Below are positions 25,149 through 36,203 of a stretch of DNA of 64,000 nucleotides, piece by piece (position 1 is the first letter of the stretch; each line of letters begins with the position of its first letter). Source of the DNA: Volvox africanus (taxonomy: Eukaryota > Chlorophyta > Chlorophyceae > Chlamydomonadales > Volvocaceae); the NCBI GenBank assembly GCA_030268105.1, contig BSDZ01000089.1, positions 2,232,001-2,296,000 on the forward strand, given 5' to 3'. The translations under genes and the position numbers were made by a program. The notes under the pieces are model-generated. The model was given only the letters and a program-made list of their open reading frames with translations. It was not told the origin of the DNA and did not search any database.

Positions 25149-28100
25149 TCAACCCCCTCCGCCGGGGCGCCACTCCCGCGACACGGGCCGGCCACCTCCC
25201 CAGCTTATTCCCGGGGCGCCGCCGCCACTGACTCCCCCCGGAACCACTCTCGGGCCTCCCCTACTGACACTCCCGGGTCGGCGGAACAAGTCCCCGCAAT
25301 TGCCGCTGGTCTGCGCATAGTACTTGCAGAGCAGCAGGTTATTCAGGCGAGGTGTTTCGAAGAGGTTCAGGTACCTGTATCACGCACGTGAGGAGGGAGG
25401 TATTCCGGACGGCGAAAGGCAAGGGTATGGGTGTGGACGCAAACTGTGGAAACCAATCCACTCCCCAGACGGACGGCGAATTTCCCCTCAGGTTAAGCTG
25501 AGAATCCAAAAGCCGCGCCGAAACAGTTATAAAAGGAAGACGTTAAGAACCCGCTGGAGGGGCAGGCAGAACTCGGGTGGAGCGGAACACAAGGCATAAG
25601 GTATGTGGGAGCATGACAGGCCCAGATAAAGACATTTCTTGGATTGTGCAAGATCATGTACCTAATGGGGTCGCCACCACCTCACGACCTGCAGGAACCA
25701 CATCTCCCCCAGCCCCCACCCCCTCTACTGCCCCAGCCCCTTTCCACCCTCTTCCAGTTTTCCTTTGCGGCACCGACCTGACGCACCCCACCAAGTACCT
25801 CATGAAGCACTTTGCTTTTCTACCCCCATATCCACCTCCAACCTCACACTACAGTCCCCTCTTCACTTTTTTCCGCACTTACCTGGTGGGCTCATACTCG
25901 CACGGGAACACCCGCTGCCAGCTGCACCTCCGGGCCATCTCCGCCTCCGCCTCCAGGACCACGTCCGGCAGCTCAGCCGGCGACAAGGCTGCGGAGACAA
26001 TGACAACAGCGGTCCAGAAGCAAGCGGCACGGGGGAGATATGGCGAGGGTTGGCACTGGGAGGCACAGTTGTGTTCTGCATGGCGTTCCCATCGCCATGT
26101 GCAAAGGTACAGCCTCACGCTTACCCACGGCCCACTCTGCTTACACTCACTTGTGAAGTCTATGGCATCGAGCTCGTGCAGCGATTTGGGTTGCACCACT
26201 GCACTGCCAGGGCCGCCGCCACTGCCGCCGGAGCTGGCACCGCCCCCAACCGATTGCCCAAACGATTGCTGGGCCCCCAGCGTCGGCGTCGGGGGCGCCT
26301 CGTCGTCCCCTCCACCTCCTCCTCCCCCGCTGGACGCCGCCTGCCGAGCCACGGCGGCGTTCGATACGGGCAGGCCCGTTAGCCGTGCCTGGCGCTTCGC
26401 CTCCACCGCCTTTTCGTAAACCTATATTTGTAGTGTCCCAGCGACATTAGCATCCCAGCAATATGAGTTGAGTGGGGGGAGAGGGTTGTGGGGATGTGCT
26501 TTGGCGATTACCAGGGGCTATAAATCCGAACGCAGAGTTATCCGTGTCGCTGTGTGAGGATGTGCCATGACAAGCTCCCTGCGCTATGTGGCCCCGCCTC
26601 CAACTTCTCCATGAGGCCCCGTCTCCAACTCGCTCTGCTTTTCCATGACTTATTGTACCTCTCCCTCCGGTACGAGGAGGTACCTGTCCCTAGGTTGGGT
26701 TATTGGTGTCATGATATTCATACAATTGCTCCCAGCCCATCCTGCCTCCTCCCCCAGTTCCTGTCCCGCCAGTTTCATCCTCCCTTTATCCTCCCCATGT
26801 GCCATGCGCACCTCCACATCATATGGCACTGGACCTAGGAGATGCATCAGCTCCGAAACCATGGAGCACTTGACCCTCATGTCCAATTTACTGTCGGCTG
26901 CAAGAGAGGGGCAGGTGTTGGCCTCGATGAGCCAGGCACGGAAAGTGTCCGTCAGCATGATGTCAAAACCCCACACCTGCGGGACGGGTACCAGAAAGGG
27001 GGAAAAGGGTCCATCGAGCTTAGAACCAACGAACCCTAAGCTCCCTGGAGCTTGGGCGGAGGTGGGGTTTTGTGGGAGGGTGCAGGCATAAAAGCGAGGC
27101 GGGGGCACAAAAGGCGATATCAGGTAACGGGGAGCGAGGTCACGCCCCGTACATCGTGCTGCTTCATGGCCCCGCACTTAGCTCTTGAGCTCCTGGAATT
27201 GAGATGATAAACACCGTTGTGCGAATGGTTTTGCCGGTTTGCAAAGATGCCAGCGGCGACGGCAGTGGCGGTGGCTTCCGATGTGAGAAATCGCATGTAT
27301 ACAGGTGCGGGCCTGCAGAAGCCCCCTCCCCCCCCCCCAAAGCAGGACTCACACCTGCTGACGAACTTCCCCCAACGCCTCCTCATCCTCACGCCCAGAA
27401 CACCACAGCCCTGCTGCAGTGCGCGCTGCTGCTGCCGGCCCCTCCTCCTTTCCGGGGATTACGCAGTCTGAAGTCCGAACCGATGATGGTTTTACAACGC
27501 TCACATCATTACCCATCATTACTTAAATCCCCCCAACCAGGCCCCTTCCCAATCGCCTCTCCTCCCCATCCGCACCTCGAAGCAGTTATTTCGGTGCGGC
27601 ACCTTCATCTTGAACTCGGTGTTCATTCGGGGCTCAGCGGCAATGACGGCAGCGACCACGATATCGCATACCTGAAAGTAGATGAGCGGAAAGATGGAGA
27701 TCTTCGCGACAATGGAGGGTGAAAGACGTAAGTGCGCTGCGCTACGGGGGGGGAGGAAGGTCACTGAGTTCTCAATACGCACTTTTTTTCTCCATATACA
27801 GACACACATATAGACACGCACACACATACATATACACATACATGTACGTAGATAGACAGACAGATAGATAGATAGATAGATAGTTAGATAGATAGATAGA
27901 TAGATGTGTGTATATGTCTAAATGTGATTATGTGCGTGAATAAATCAAATGCTCTCATAAGACTTCATATCTTCACGAGGCTCGGCAAGCATCATTTCGC
28001 GCACCGTGTCCCAATACCCAAACCCTCCTCAGTCGCCTCGCAGCTCCAACCGTCCCCGTACCCATCGTGTCTCACCGTGTCATACTTTACACACGCACAC

Positions 28101-31100
28101 ACAAACTCCCGGCTACCGCCAGTGCTTTCACACCGACAGGAGGAATCATCACGAGCCTCGGCACGACCGTTACATAAGCCAAACATCCTAGTAGTTCTAT
28201 TTGTAACTATAATACATAGTTGGCTTTCATGCCTCTCATGCAATGGGCGGCGGCTGACTTACGCCTCTACCACAACTGCCGGGCCTGATGTCAACGCCAG
28301 TGCAACCCCCCCAAACCCCCATCCCCCCACTCGCTCGTCTCAATTTGCTTGCGAATGCTTAACTGGTCAATCAATGAAGTACTTCACTGCACCGTACCCT
28401 CCCACGCCCCATCCGCCTGACCTGCCTCCACACTACGTTCCAGCCGGGCCCCATGCCCTTAGACTCCAGGTAGTACCGCAATCCGGCGAGACTCCATTTA
28501 CTCCCGTCGCACTCGCTCGAGGGGTCCGAGGGCTGGTGGCTGTATGATGAGGACGAGGACGAAGGCAGCGCTGACGGCAGCGCCGAAGACGTACTTGACA
28601 ATGTGCCTCCGCCGCCGCCCTCACCGACTCCACCCGGCTGTTGCCCTTGCGTTTGCGTTTGCAGTTGCGGTATCAGCGGTTGAGCTTTGAGGAATTTGGC
28701 CGACTTCTTATTAACCGAGTAGTTAGTCAAGTGAACGCAGCGCTTGCTGTGGGAGCACGCGGGGAGGGGTTGCGGGGGAGAGGGATATTATAAATAATAG
28801 GGTTTTAGGGTTTCTTAAGGGTTTAAATAATAGGAGGGATGAAAACACGCCACCTAAGAACATGTGAGCAAATGTTATACTGCATACTGCTGTGGAATAT
28901 AATTCAAACGCATCAATCTTGAGCAGCGTACCGTTCCCCTCACCGACGACGAGAAGCCCCCAGCCAGCCAGAGCAGGAAAGAACCATCGCATGGATGGCG
29001 GGATGGACACACCACCCGTCCGCCTAATCCGCCTAATTCGCCGCCTGGGCCCACTTTCATCCATGTGCAGACCGCGGACCATGACAGATACCGCCGACCT
29101 CTCCCAAACCCTTCTTCCTCCCCCGGAAAGGGCGAACTCGGGAAAGAGTGTTGCACCATGCCTCGTATCCATCCGCCTCTGCTTCCGCCATCGGGGCTCG
29201 GTCTTTGGTATCGCCACTCGGGGCGGCTGGGTTCCCTTTGCACCATGGCACTCGGTAGCGCCAAAGATTTGACTTCATCCTCATGAGGTAGATTCTTCGC
29301 CGTCTAACCTTCCTCCTTCCGGCCCCATTTAGCCTTTCCCCGGCCCCATTTCTCCTCTCCCCCACCCCCACCCCCACCGCCGCTTCCCTTCCCCCAAGTC
29401 CTGCTCACGTCAGGTTCGCCTTATCGGCCGAGTAGGGCTCTGTGGCGAGGCGGGCGAGGCCATCCGGAAAGACGTACAGTCGCAGCGGGTCCAGGCACGT
29501 GGCGGCCGCATACACCCGCATGTCGAATTTAAAGCTTCGGGTGGTGCGAGCAAGGGGAGGGGGAGGGGAGAGAACAGTTACGAACGGCGTTAGGTACCGA
29601 ATGAGGGACTGGATGATGGCTGGTACCCTCGCCCCAATTCGCGCTTGCCTATAACTCTTTGCATTCGACCATACTTGTGCCGCTGCTACCCACCTCCTGC
29701 AGGAAGGTAATAGCTTTTGATAAGTACTACACGCCCACCATAGGGCCCTCGGGCCTTGGTCATTTGCTTACCCCGATCTCAGCCGCCAAACGCATTCGCC
29801 CAGCTGCTTTGGTTACTCACCCGCACCTGAGACAGCCCGCCACCTGGCCCTCCCCACTTGCTTTATCGTGTCCTGTGTATTCGGCTCCCAACAGCCCCCT
29901 GTGTTGCACCTACCCATTCAGTAACAGGGGGTTGGAGATGTAGTGTTGCACCAGCACGTCCTTCGCGTCCCGGGAGATAGCCTCGGGGCGGGTGACCATT
30001 CGGATGCCCCGACCCCGGGAAGAGTTGGTGGGCTGGAGCGGCCAGGAAGGGAAGGAGGGAAGGGGAAGAATGGAATGGAGTGGAACCACAAGAAGCCTCC
30101 GACGCAATGGCTTAAGAGGGAGGCTGCCATTGAACTTTGATCTCTTAAAGTTGGAACATAGATGCAATGGGTTGGGAGGGGGCCGCAGGAGTTCATCACT
30201 TCAGGAAACGCCCTTGTGATATGAAAGTGCGGCTGGGTTCGGAGCCAGGGAAGAGCGGGACGCTAAGGAGGGCTCAGAGGTCCAAATCCTTTCTTCTTCC
30301 ACCGCAGACTGCCCCACAGGGGTGGAGATGGGCTTTATTGCACCCGTGTCCCCTTTACCCCACTTCGTCCCTGCAGGCCACCTTCTGGATATACAGGCGG
30401 TCGGGGAAACGCTCCACATCGGCACGGAACTCCTCGTAGTCCCGGGGCATGATGTAGAAGCGAGGCACGATATCGAACGCCTCAGCGGCAGGGCTGCGCG
30501 CGCGGCGGCGTGCATTGTACACGTTCCGGTACAGGTGACCCTTGTGACCCAGCTCCCATGTTCCTGTGCGGTGTTGTATGTGCATGTGGACAGAGGAGCG
30601 AACTCGGTGGAAGGAAGGAAAGGTAGGGAGGGAGGGGTAGCTGCAGATGAATGAAGAGGGCCGGGGGAAATGAGAGTGGAAAGGAAAGGAGACAGAGGAA
30701 ACAGGTAACCAAACCCAAAACGAAGACGCGAATACCAGAATGGGGCGATATGCAGCTCAAGCACCACCAGTAATCTTACGTGCAAAAAGATGCAAGAAGA
30801 TGGCCCAAAGAGTAAGGCACAGGAATCAGTACGGCAAGCATCTCTATACCCGACCGCTCAAACTTCGTCAGCGTGCAGCGGAACACTGGATGCACAATGT
30901 GGGCCCCTGTCCTCTCCACCCGACACCACCTTCACCACCCAACAAGACAGCCTGGTATTTGGTTTGGCTGAGCTTTGGTTTGGCTTGGAACCTCAACCCA
31001 CCACATCCCCTGCTGCTGCCACAGGGAGAATCTGATCCCCGCCCTAACCTGGTCCCGCACCAATTCGTGCCCCGCCCCCTAACGCCCCCCTAACCGTCAT

Positions 31101-34100
31101 CCCACAATCGTTCATATCAAAACTGCCCACACCCTGGAGGACGACAAACCATCCCACCACACACCCCAACATACGCTGTTGAGTTCCCCCCGCCCCCTTG
31201 TCCGGTGTCACCTCCTCCCAGTCCCTCTTTGTGAGTGCACGGCTTCATGTGGCGAGGTCCATTATTACTCCCAAACCCTCTGCAAAAACGCCAACTGCCA
31301 CTCAACGTAGCCTCAGATACTGGCCTTCCGGACAGTTCCCAGGGTCCCATTGTCGGCCCCCGGCCCCCCCCCGCCGCCTCCACTCACCTGGGAAGTGGTT
31401 CACTCTTTGAAAGCTGTGCAACTTGGCGAGCGCCGATGCGTCCAGGATGCCGCCCCATTGCACCACCCAGCGCTTGCCCTTGCGCGTAGGCCGTAGGCCC
31501 CCCTCCTTAAACGCGGTACGTACGGGCGTGTTGGCAACTCCGCCGTATTTGACGTAAAGCGTCAGACTGAGTAGCGGCTGCAGCCCCCGCTGGTGTTTTT
31601 CTACTGCGGATCCCGCGAAGGCGATGGTGGGGCAGGTGCCGGGAAACGCAGGGGGTTGAATGTATGGAAACGGCCTTCCCTTCTCATCCGTGAGGATCCG
31701 ATCCGTCCGCATCTGGTCCGAAGGCAGAGTGGGGGTCAGGTCTGTTAGAGCGAGTACCGCAGGGTGCAGCGCTCGATGCGGTGTAGTGGTGCCGCTGCCG
31801 CCGGCCGTCTTTCGATTGCGACCGGTTGACACTTCGGCGCGCTTCCGACGGGCCGCGCACACACCACCACCGCTGGAGGAGACTGACGCGGCACTAGGAG
31901 ACTCTGGAGAGGCCATCACCAGCGTCGCTAGTAGCGCCAGGGTCTGTACGGCTGTTCGTTCGGAAGCAGCAGGGCCACGATGGCTCACGGCGCTGCTACA
32001 TCGGCTCAAGCTCGAACCGTGGGCTTTGCCACCGCGATAGCAAACCTCCAGTGCTACCGCGTCCCGTGGGTTGCTGGCAGCTCGACGACGCGCGGCTCCT
32101 GCACCCAGCGAAGACGACGTCACGGTGACGCCGTCGACGCCACTCGCCTTTCCACCGTTGCCGCCGGCGCCGGTGTCCCGAGGATCGCCCACTGCGGGCA
32201 TGTTATCAAAGCTTCGTCCGCGGCCAGACCGCAACTTCAACTCCGGCGGCTGTAGCAAGTCATACCCTGACCAGGCGGACGACGCCGTACCCGGCCTCGA
32301 TCCCGCTTCCGATGCGGAACCCTCCTTGGAGCCAGCACTGGCGCTGCCGTAAATGCTAGAAGTCGCCGCCGCCGCTGCAGCGGCAACATCGAGGCTGCTC
32401 TGACGACGCAGCACGGGCACGCCTGGGGGATGCGGCGGCGGGGGCGGCCGGCCGCTAGGTGGCCGCTGTAGCGACCATGGTAGAGCCTGCTGCTGGCGCT
32501 GCTGCTGCTGGCGTTGCGGCGACGGCGGACCAGGCCTGGCCCTCTGTCCCGTCGCCGCCGCTGCGGCCGTCACTGCCGCGGCTCGCCGAACTGCATGCAC
32601 ATTAGCCGTGCTGCGAACGCCACGAGCCGATCCGACGTGCCACGGGAAGTGCTCATCCCTGCACTCTTTCCCATCCACATCCTCGGCCGCTTCGTCCTCC
32701 TCGCCATCCTCTTCGTCGCTCTCTCTATCCTCCGCACTCAGCGCATCGCCCTCGTACACACCAAAATATTCCAGGGCAGAATCCTCTGTGCCGCTGGCGG
32801 AGGAGTGCGCGGCGCGGCGGGGAACGGGGGAAGACAGCCGCGGGGGCAACCCGCTGGACGAGGTGGATGATACCGAGGCCGGCGGCGGTGTAAGGGGCTG
32901 TGGGCGGGCTGCGCCCCCCTCGCGGCCATGTCCAGGGTGTCCCCCCAAAGGAGAGGGCGGTAGAGGGAGCCCTGCACCCAACACCGCCAACGCAGTCTGC
33001 ATGGTGGCTGACATCAGCGAGGGCGAGGAATGCTGCGACGGCGAAGTAGCGCAAACCCCCTCGTGCCTAGGTCTCTGGGCGGACGATGGCCGCAGATCAG
33101 ATGAATCAGCCCTTGCGCGCGCGCTACTGCTAGTCCACCATCCGCTGCTGTCACCGCCGTCGCGGTATTCTCCGAAGCCACTGCGGTTGCGGGGGAGCTC
33201 AGGCCCGGCTCCAATGCCCGCAGTGGATGCGTGGCTAGATGCAAAATCAACGCCTTGCGACGCAGCGTTGGGCATGCCGCCACTGCCGCTGCCGCTCCTG
33301 CTTCCAGCGCTGCCGTCAGTGCCGTTCACCCCTGGCGACTGGGGTGACCGTACCTCCGCTGCCATTGCCATCACCGTCGCTGCGGCAGCTCCGTCCAAGG
33401 CCGTGGTGATTGGCGTCACGAGCTCCTCTGGATGACAGCCATACAACGAGACCAGTGGCGGCGGCACCGCTGCAGCCGCCGCCATGCTCGATTGCCGCTG
33501 CCCGAGCGCCATATTTGCAAGCTTGGTCGTTTCAACTGCGCGTGGGCATACAGAGTCGGCGGCGTCGGTGCCTACAAGAGGCGAGGAACATTGTAAGGCT
33601 GCCGCTGCATTACCATTCGATGTGACCCGCCTGTTCCCTGCTGAGTTCTTGGGCTTTGGAGCAATGCCAGTGCTGCTGGGCTGCGGTTGTTCCTGTGGCC
33701 CGAGCTCGACGGGTGGTCGCCGCCGCCCAGCAGAAGGACTGCGCTGTCGCGGCAGCAGTGGGTTGTACGTAATTGACCGTGATACCAAAGCGGAGGTGGC
33801 GCCGGGTCCGCCAGCGGAGGGTGAGGATGCGGCCGCCTGACTTGGGGTCTGACCCGCTGCCATCCGAGTTAAGCCGCCTGCGGCCGCAGGGCGGGTTGCG
33901 AGTGGGCGATTGCGCTGATCCAGTTGGGAAGGCACCACGGAGTCGGTTGGCGACTGGACTGGCGCGCGAGAGCAACCGGGGGATAACACAATCATGGCGT
34001 TACTGGCGGTGCTCGCGGTCACGCGACCGCCTGCCGAGCAGTTTGTCGGCAACGTCGGGGATGCATTTCCAGCGGTGCACACCGACAGCAGCAAAGCGGA

Positions 34101-34358
34101 ATAGGGCTGGTGAACGCTGCTCCCGTGACTGTCTGCAGCGATGGATGTTTTGTAGCTGTGTGCAGGCTTCCATTGTGCGGTGGGAGCCACGGCCTGTGAG
34201 GATGCGCCCCTTCCGGGAACTGCAGGCACACCCCGCAAGTCAAGCTGCAGGACGCCCGGCCCACGCCTAAGCCTTTGTGGAGAACAAGGACCATTTAGAG
34301 AAGATTGGACGTTCTCAGCGGAACAGGCCGCGTCTAGAACCCATTGCGCCTGAGGCAT
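25149..34358 (-). CDS. Tubulin tyrosine ligase-like protein, probable TTLL4/5-type polyglutamylase
   Basis: TTLL enzymes add glutamates (or Gly/Tyr) to tubulin tails on axonemes, basal bodies and cytoplasmic microtubules. Ten exons chain in phase: 34358-31388, 30563-30382, 30032-29914, 29534-29409, 28746-28422, 27671-27576, 26976-26812, 26421-26151, 25988-25883 and 25374-25149, for 1528 residues. The ATG at 34358 follows an in-frame TAA five codons upstream. Residues 1 to about 900 are Ser/Ala/Gly/Pro-rich and look disordered. The TTL core follows: LHSFQRVNHFPG, IQKPTNSSRGRGI (ATP-site Lys1051 and glycine loop), LVQHYISNPLLLNGFKFDMR, CVHLTNYSVNKKS, then VWGFDIMLTD and WLIEANTCPSL with metal-ligand Glu1291 and Asn1293. 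The NCFE-VWGFDIML junction and the long core favour TTLL4/5-type polyglutamylase, but substrate and chain preference are inferred. Poly-Gly and poly-Ser loops interrupt the core in exons 5 and 8. Confidence 0.93.
27849..27905. repeat. GATA/TAGA microsatellite
   Basis: A run of about 14 imperfect 4-bp GATA units, preceded by a CACATA-rich stretch from about 27800. It lies in the TTLL intron between exons 5 and 6. It is non-coding and likely length-variable. Confidence 0.85.
28796..28828. repeat. Telomere-like TTTTAGGG motif inside a TTLL intron
   Basis: The stretch reads AGGGTTTTAGGGTTTC and then TTAAGGGTTT: one perfect TTTTAGGG (the telomere repeat known in Chlamydomonas-type algae) with decayed neighbours. 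It lies in the intron just upstream of exon 5 on the minus strand. Confidence 0.6.
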
Positions 34359-35751
34359 AGGAAGAAGCCCTTAGCCCGGCTAAGAACATGTACTTTGGTA
34401 ACTGATTACGTATCCAATATACCTATCGAGAAAGCAATGTTCAATATGACGTCTAATGATATAGTCAAAGGTTAATTATGGAACAAACACGATTCGAACT
34501 TGCCGTTATAAAGGCAGTAACTTCAGTGACTTTCGTCAGCATGTAATTTCGTAATTACCATAGCCTTTCGAAAGTAAGATGGAGTTCATAGAAGGCAGGT
34601 GTAACCCAATGTAAAAGGATTGACGTTGGATAAGGGAAGCAGTCTTTTCGAAGCAACAGGTGGTTCTTTGGTATACATGTTTTATTGGATAAACTGTTGT
34701 CTAGCATAATGGGACGCCGTGGGTAAATGAAGACCCTCGGGGGAAGCGGAATGAATGTTAGCGTAAAATAATAGAGATTACACCATAAGAAATACCACGT
34801 AGGGTTTCATTACGCATATTTTTATTGTTGTTATATAGTTGTCTTTAGTGATGGAAGGCACATCGATAACGCAATAATCCCGTCATATTTGGCTTGGCGT
34901 TAAGGGTTATGAATTGCGACCGTTGTTAAATGCCTTTAAATTCCTGCCAGATGGGGAAGGAAGTTAAAGCATCGATACATGATGTGGGGTGAGGGGGTCC
35001 GGCCGGCCCAGGGAAGTTCGTCGTCGCCTACGGCTACGGCCCGTCAAGGCCCCTGTGCTCACTAAGTGTTCGTGCCCAAAAGATCAGCGTATCCAAACCA
35101 AAGCGCATCAGCTTAACAGGTTAAAATCAAAATCCCGAGCTCATAAGACTCATAACACCATATAGCACAGGTACCCACCCTGATCAACCCACCCAATCAG
35201 CCCATTTTGATGTGCCATATAGTTGGTGTAATAAAAACGCCAATGCAGAAAGGGCTTGAACAAGGTGAGCAGGACTGGGCTATCAACATCGACATGTCAT
35301 CCGCCAGCAAATCTACAGACACCCTCTCTAAGGAAAGGAAGACAAGACCTGCTAAGATATTTCATGGGACGGCTGTGAATGCAGTTCCTGGTAATGCCAT
35401 CCCAAGATGTCAAGCTCGGAGGCACACCTAAATCCACGCGGTTAGAGAGGGCGCGAAATTGATGCCAAAGTTGGTAGATCAGGCTCGCCTGGGTGCTGCT
35501 CCACCTGGGCGGTCTTGTGTATACTTGGAAAAGCGGTTGTTAGCTGGCTGGATCGACGTGCCGGCAGCAGGAGGGTGGTGCACCTGCTGCAGCTGCAATC
35601 CATGTCGCCATGGAGAGGAACACCAGGGCTGGTGAGCTTAATGTCGTTCCCCATGATGCAACCGCCAGTTTGAAGACCACCAACTGTTAGATGTACATGT
35701 TGGAGCCCGCCTTAATCCCTGGCCGCCTTAACCCTAAGAGCGGCACCCAAA

Positions 35752-35909
35752 GGCTCCACGCCTGGTGGTGCCCGTCCGTCAACTCCTTGACGTTTCAGCC
35801 TTGCGACCATACTGCCCCGGAACCCAAAAACTTTATTTCTCATAAAGTGCTGGCAGAGTCATCATCCGCCAATCCCTATTCGGCATTGTGTATGGTTGAG
35901 ACTACTATA
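35752..35909 (-). pseudogene. Decayed 18S rRNA fragment
   Basis: Read on plus, this stretch resembles the reverse complement of a conserved central part of 18S rRNA. It holds the block CGTTTCAGCCTTGCGACCAT, then a CCGGAACCCAAAAACTTT-like stretch, then CTCATAAAGTGCTGGC, and ends near TATGGTTGAGACTA. It has substitutions and small deletions relative to the family, including in the normally invariant CCGTCAATTCCTTTAAG block (here CCGTCAACTCCTTGACG). It is only about 160 bases long, with no flanking rDNA, so it is a non-functional insertion. The identification comes from memory of the conserved rRNA core. Confidence 0.8.
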
Positions 35910-36164
35910 GTACTTGCATGTGCCTGCCGGGGCAGAATTCATCAGCATATCCATGTCAATGATGATGTAGGCCACCAGAACCTCCAAAAGTCGCCCATGG
36001 CCTTCTTACGGTTATCACAACGGTACATTCCCAGATGGTGATGATCTCCTCTTGTCATCTCTCCACCGGATGGGCAAACTGACATGTTCCATGTTCAAGC
36101 TGTGCGCAGCGCATGGGAAAGCCAGGAAGCCCGTCCAGGGCTAATCGCTGCGTGCTTTCTTGCG

Positions 36165-36203
36165 TATATGTTGGATCCTATAGCATATATGTTGGATCCT
36201 ATA
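36165..36203. repeat. Two-copy direct repeat, 18 bp with 21-bp period
   Basis: TATATGTTGGATCCTATA occurs at 36165-36182 and 36186-36203, separated by three bases. Related fragments (TATATATGTCCTG) lie about 150 bp further on. No function is evident. Confidence 0.8.

Noticed and set aside
25760..25790. Possible mini-exon of TTLL (reading RYLVGCVR)
   Set aside because: Joining exon 25988-25883 directly to 25374-25149 gives YLNLFETPRLNNLLLCKYYA, which fits the TTLL C-terminal region better; the mini-exon's donor is poor.
32608..33435. Plus-strand open frame of 275 codons
   Set aside because: Antisense shadow of the low-complexity first TTLL exon; no splice or homology support.
34488..34505. 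GATTCGAAC motif resembling a tRNA T-arm
   Set aside because: No paired stems or cloverleaf could be drawn around it on either strand.
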